DNA of 64,000 bases from Anisodus tanguticus (Eukaryota > Streptophyta > Magnoliopsida > Solanales > Solanaceae). The stretch spans positions 19,525,001 to 19,589,000 of the forward strand of contig CM067544.1 of NCBI GenBank assembly GCA_034509755.1. Direction: 5' to 3'. The first letter of the stretch is position 1, and each line of letters opens with the position of its first letter. Positions 58,652 to 64,000 of this stretch are shown one piece after another. The notes beneath the pieces were generated by a model. It had not been told where the DNA came from. It saw only the letters and a program-made list of their open reading frames with translations, and did no database searches. The position numbers and the translations under genes are program-made.

Positions 58652-59964
58652 GTAATCGAGGTTGTTAAATATGGATTGTGGCCACTTCCATGAAGTTGCT
58701 ATTGATAATGGGGTAGCCATATATTCCACCTCAGTCAGTTCATCTTCTAATTTTTAGTTGATTATCATAATTGGTATAGTATTTTTATTTTGTAACTAAT
58801 GATGCTTTTTTGAATGAAGATGGTTTTGACCATAGGAGATGAAGATCCATGGAGGTGGGTGTTGGAAGAGGGAAGGTAAACGGATTAGATGGGTAAAAAG
58901 GGTGGGAGGGTCGGATTATTTCACAGGTCGAGTTATTGGAGGGGTGGATTAGATTGGGAGGGAAAACTTTAAAATAAACGCCATGTTGCAACTTTTTATG
59001 TTAAAAAAAAAAATTAATGGCCTCTAATATTCCAGCAATGCAACTAACGGCCTTGGGTTATATATGTGCCAAAAGTTGGACGGTAAAGATACGGATGAGC
59101 CAAATTTGTAACGGATGATATATCTAGATATTTTTTAAAAATTCAGGGGTATATTTGACTGTTTTTCCATTTTAGATTATGCAGATTTTTTGTTCTAAGT
59201 TGGCTATTTAAAGATTAAAGCTCTCCTATACTTAATAAAAATATTGAGACACATTTTCAATCAATATCTTTCTAATCTCTCACCATCTTTTAATTTCAAT
59301 CAATATCTTTCTAATCTCTCACCATCTTTTAAAAAGTTAACAGTGATATCAAGAGCCTCATTAATCTTATAGATCTGTGAGTTCTTCTTAGAGTCTTTAT
59401 TGGTGTTAATGAATCAATGAGTTTATTGAAGAAAACTTTCAATCATTTTTAATCCATACTTATTTTCAAGGATGAATGACATATAAATACACAATAAGAT
59501 AAGTATTTACTGAATATGACAAAACTTTTTTATTTATAAATCATAGCAATAGATTTCTTACAAAATATATTTTATCTCAATTTTTTTTCAAAAAAAAAAT
59601 AAAAAAATCGCTCAGAATTTTGTGATATGAAAACGGTATGAAATATATATATATGACTCAAGGCTTAACAATTTGGCTCAAAATTTTGTATAGAAAATGG
59701 GTATGAAATATGTATATTTAGCTCACGGCTTAGCATTTCGCTCACATTTTTTGTGTATAAAATTCATGTTAGTTTCTGGAAAATTAATACAATTACAACA
59801 ATATTGTATACAACTTGTTGGGAGATTTTGCTCTATGGTACTTTATAAAGCAGTACGGGAAGTATTTAACTATTACAAGTATTCGAAAGGATAAATAAAG
59901 ATTTCAATAATTCAACTAGAAATCTGAAAATTACAATATAACAACAAAACCGAAATTACGATTT
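58652..59964. other. AT-rich intergenic DNA with a short tandem duplication
   Basis: No gene. Contains poly-A/T runs and a near-duplicate pair of ATGAAATAT-AT/GT segments (about 59637-59720). Confidence 0.4.
59255..59332. repeat. 39-bp tandem duplication
   Basis: Two virtually identical units starting TTTCAATCAATATCTTTC, at 59255 and 59294. Confidence 0.88.
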
Positions 59965-61068
59965 TGTTGAAGACTGAAAAATGGAAACTGGTTTATGCCG
60001 AGTCGAGTGTAGCACTCGTCCTTAAGACAATATTGCCCCGTATGTATCCTTTATACGTCCCGGACAATTTGTCTCCCAAGATAAAACAAAGAATGGAACC
60101 CTTAAGCAAAGGAAACTCAAGAGCTACCGTGAAGAATATTGAGTAACGAAATGATGCTTGGAAGTTGTAGGAAAAACTATTTCGGTTGTGTATTTTCGTG
60201 AGCTTTATGAACTCGTTATTTTTCTGCTCTTTTTTGTGCTCAACAATGGTGTAAGGGTGTGTTTATATAGGTGAGGGAGGGGCTGAAAATCGCCTCCATA
60301 ATAGCCAAATAATGGCCATTATGGAGGTAGTAAAGTCACCAACATAAATGGTGAAAGACCAACCGTTTTGGCCATTATAGAGGAGTAATTCACCAAAATA
60401 AATGGCCGAATTGAGAGCTTGGACGTTTCTCGCTTTGACCGTCGAAATTCCAACTTTCGAAAACTTCGGGGACCAAACTCGTACATCTTGAAACTTTAGG
60501 GACCAAACTCGTACATCCGAAAGAATTCGGTCCAAACGCACATCCGAAACTTCGGGATCAAACCGTACTTCCGGCAAAGTTTTCGGCCCAAAAAGATAAT
60601 ATCGAAGGCCCACGGCCACGCCCACGACCCACGACCCGTGAACCCCGAGAACCCGAACTCCTAACTCGAACCGACCGACCGGACGGACGGGCGGCGGCGG
60701 CGCGCGTGTGGTCTTTCCTCGAACCGAAGCACATCTAGGTCCTCCCTCCTTTAAACACATGGGATACCCCTTGGGGTCCCAAACCCCAAACCAATTTCGA
60801 GTCTTATATACACAACAATTCTTTCTTCCTCTACCGATGTGGGAGAATTACACACAATACCACACTTTCCATGCTTCAAACACCTTACTTCGTGAACCAA
60901 TATCTCTTTCATTTCTCAATGAAATTTGACGATTCTTGGCCCTACGGTTATCTACGTACTTAGTAGATCATGCATGTGAAGAACCGGATTCTCCAACATA
61001 CGTTACACTAGTGTTTAAGCCGTTAAAGTTGGTCGGTCGCAACTCCCGCCAAAGGCAAATTTCCAACA
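59965..61068 (-). repeat. Presumed 3' LTR of the LARD-like element
   Basis: TG..CA ends, a minus-strand TATA box (CTATATAAAC, about 60261-60270), and a stretch with recurring AACTTCGGGGACCAAACTCG-type units (about 60455-60560). The left edge is set only by the terminal TGTTG, so it is uncertain. Confidence 0.5.
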
Positions 61069-64000
61069 ATCCCCTCTGAAAGAGATTTTGGCGCACTCAC
61101 ATGGTGTCTTTTCATTTCCAAAGCAATATTTCAATGGACCGATGTTGCATAAGGAGAGGTAGCCTCGCTTTGAACCTTCCATAGTTGAATACCATCGGAC
61201 TTACTTACTCATCGCGCGGTGAACGTGATGTCTTGAACCGTCGTGTTTAGTGTAAGCCAAGACAACGGTACCAACACAACAAATTCCCTTACTCTCTTCT
61301 TCGTAATGTTTTGTCCGTTTTGGCCATGGACAACGTCTTGGATTCTTAAGTGCGTTCAATTTGAGGCGGCCCGTCCTCGCACTTAAATAGGTGGTCTCCT
61401 ACAAGGTATCCCGCTATACCCCACTTCACAAGTGTTAGGAACCATTAAAAGTTTCCCAAAGACCTAACCTCAACCGTTGAGGATCATTACAGTTTTGAAA
61501 ACTTAACCTTTACCCATACCGCAGATAGCACTTAACGTCTATCGCGGAACGGCTTTGGATTTGGTGTTTCTTTTCGTAAATCACTATCCGAAGTGCTCAT
61601 GCTTCCATTGAAGCGATCAACCGAACCTTTACAACTTAGTTTTCCCATTGAACCAAATTACCGGGATCTCCAGTTCGTAAGGTTGGGTTTCCACCGTATT
61701 GGTCCGTATATTTTGGGTTTTAAGCCCATTCCCTAGACAGCAGAACACTTGATCTCCGGGTAGTCCCTTAGTTAGTAAATAAGGAAGTGACACCCGTGAT
61801 GATCAACCGCCATACGGTCTTATGTCTCCGACGATCGTGACAGATATGTCCGACGCCGTCATCCGTGTCCTTCCTAAAGCCGACCGGCTAGCCACAAAGT
61901 AGAACTCGCTCAAGGCACGGGTTTCTCCCAATAAGGGACGTCCTCTAATGAGTCGTGAAGTTACTCAACTTCTTTCATGCTTTGTATAAAGCGATAAACT
62001 CCGATACCATCATGAATCGGTCGATGCAAGTTTGCTTAGAGGATTTTCCAAGAACCACCATACACATTTACTTGTGGCTTTGGTGTTCTTCGATCCGATG
62101 TCCAGCTTGCATCACCGTGTTATCTCGTAACCGCCGGACATCCGAAATACTATAATCCGTAGATAAGCGAATAATTCGATATCGTCATATCCGACTTAAC
62201 GCCTTCTATTGATCATGTATTAAGATCATCGCTGAACCTTAGTTCAACCGATCTGTTTGTTGGACGATACCAGTGTCGGTTGTAGTGTGTACAATACATT
62301 GAACTACACGTGACCCGAGCATATCGCTCCTTGTCTATGGGTGCACCATGATTCCAATCGCTCTATGATTCATATCCATTGGTGGCTTCAACGAGACTCG
62401 TCAACTATTGACCATCCGTTAGATGTCTTAGAAATTCAATTCCTAAGAAGTCATCTCGTGATACACATATCTTTCATATCGAGACTTTGTTTCAATATGA
62501 TTTTCACTCTCGATCCGTTGGTTTTCCAACTGTTGGCTTTCTAACTTCGTAGCCAATGTTTCGTGGTCGATTCATTGTTCCTGTTTTATCCGAAACTTTC
62601 GGACCAAAATGTACACATTTCGTGGACCAACATGAAAGTTCGGGAAGAAGCCCAACAAGCTTCAAAACCAATTCGATCCTCTTCTTCCAACTCTCCGATT
62701 TGGAAGGTCGTTTCAACACCCATGCCATGTAAGATTACAATGACCCTGGATGTGAAGCTACTCACAGGGGAGCACTTTTTACAACCCAAAGGTTCTTTTC
62801 CCGGAGGAAGATTAACTATTACACACGTATGGTTCTATATATGGAATCTATTTCTCCCTTTAGCTTCTTTTCAAAGCAAATAGCTTTTGGAGATAACAAT
62901 TATTTGTTAATTGTCCATGGTTCGTTCTCAACCATACAAGCTAGAAGGATCGGAACAAGTCTTTGTCCCCTCTTTGCTCCGTCTCGGTTCAACATCTAGA
63001 ATCCCCGAGTTCTCGGATCCGGAATATTAAGTTCCGGATATCCATCAACTTTCGAGTCCTGTAGATACGGAACGTCTAGTTCCGGACAGTCAGGCCCTCG
63101 CGGGTTCTTGTTAACCTTGAGCAATTACTCCTTTTTCCTTTTCCAAGGAAAGTTATCTCCAAAGAATTCAAAGATTCTTTGACGCCAAGAGGCGATCAAC
63201 ACTATCGTTAATTGCGGATCCAAAGTGGATATGCAATCTACGATCTTAGGTCGAACTTGACCTGTTTCGGTAGCCCATCTTTTACCAAGCTACCCCTCAT
63301 AATTTGGGCGTACGACTTCGCGCTTGGCTAACACCATTAGACTGAGGTGAGAAATGAACATTCGTTTAATGAACGATGCTTCACATTCTCCCCTCTATCA
63401 CTACGAATTTCTCAATCCGTAGGCTTAGTTGATTTTCAACTTCTGCTTTGTAGCGCTTATCCGCTTCAACAACTTCATCTTTGCTTTTCAACAAACAAAG
63501 GATTCCATACGTTGTACTATCATCAAATGACGATCACAACGTACTTGTCTCCCCTCTATTTTGTATAAACTTCAAATCACCCAAGTAGGTGTGACTAAGT
63601 TCTAGAGGAGCGGTGCTTCTTTCGCTATTCCCTTGACGGAATTTGGAAAGGTGATTTTGCCTCTTCGTCTACCTCACATTCATTTTGAGGGTTTATGTCG
63701 ACGTAGGCAACAATCTCAACATCGTTAGCTTTTGAATGACTTGCTATTTAACGTGTCTTAATCTATGATGGCATAGATGCACGGATTACAAATATATCAT
63801 TCATTTGGCTACGGACATACCGTACCATTCTTAGTTATTACGGACTGTTGGACTAGTCTCAAACCAAACTTGACCAACGTCGTCCCTTAAACCAAGTTAG
63901 GGATATGTATCACATCATCTTAGAGTGATCTCATTCCCCGAAGTCCTATTGAGGACAACCTCTCCAACCCCTTCTACTTTAGAGGTGGTGTTGCTTCACA
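59965..64000 (-). mobile_element. Large LTR element without coding capacity (LARD-like), truncated by window
   Basis: An LTR-like block (59965-61068, TGTTGAAG to TTCCAACA) is followed by ATCCCCTCTGAA, which on the minus strand is a purine tract (TTCAGAGGGGAT) placed just before an LTR. The remaining 2.9 kb to the window end has no long frame and no gag or pol motif on either strand, although base composition is rather even and gene-like. A long conserved non-coding interior is characteristic of large retrotransposon derivatives. The other LTR and primer site would lie to the right, outside the window. Confidence 0.55.

Overview
This is a plant nuclear window, dominated by transposable elements. 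A Solanaceae origin is likely but inferred: an intron carries a copy of what looks like the tobacco TS SINE, other introns carry another SINE-like repeat typical of nightshade genomes, and the LTR families look solanaceous. Genes are intron-rich, AT-rich and use GT-AG splicing. There is no bacterial or organellar gene, no CRISPR array and no operon.

Layout. 1-6.4 kb: Stowaway-like MITEs, one split by a broken Ty1/copia element (1043-6328, TSD CAAAC). 7.0-10.1 kb: an hAT transposon with matching 8-bp target duplications and a decayed transposase. 10.4-15.5 kb: a minus-strand copia element (TSD GTTAT). 16.5-21.9 kb: the one gene that looks intact, a nine-exon atypical bHLH transcription factor of the bHLH68/bHLH133 type, with four SINE-derived insertions in its introns and a perfect 92-bp tandem duplication in its 3' region. 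22.2-27.1 kb: scrambled Ty3/gypsy remnants. 27.1-38.7 kb: an LTR-like repeat (X1) split by a 10.1-kb minus-strand SIRE-type copia element (TSD GTAAC) that carries an extra third ORF. 38.9-39.1 kb: a possible orphan first exon on the minus strand. 39.9-56.6 kb: a homologue of the symbiosis E3 ubiquitin ligase LIN/CERBERUS (U-box, ARM-like region, WD40 repeats), now a pseudogene. One of its introns holds a copia element that is itself invaded by gypsy LTRs in inverted orientation. 57.1-58.7 kb: a second copy of X, which shows the uninterrupted site of the SIRE insertion. 60-64 kb: the edge of a large LTR element with no recognisable coding capacity (LARD-like), running off the window.

How it fits together. 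The window reads as two host loci (bHLH68-like and LIN-like) in a repeat-rich setting with at least three nesting events: copia in MITE, SIRE in X, and gypsy in copia in a LIN intron. The bHLH gene has an open frame and consistent splice phases. The LIN-like locus has several independent lesions in its exons, so it decayed as a gene and was not merely interrupted by an intronic element. The most unusual signals are the LIN pseudogene, the third ORF and the recurring palindromic GATGTTG/CAACATC motif of the SIRE element, and the dimeric SINE with an 18-bp target duplication. No wholly new system was found. All boundaries and domain calls come from reading the sequence, without any database search.
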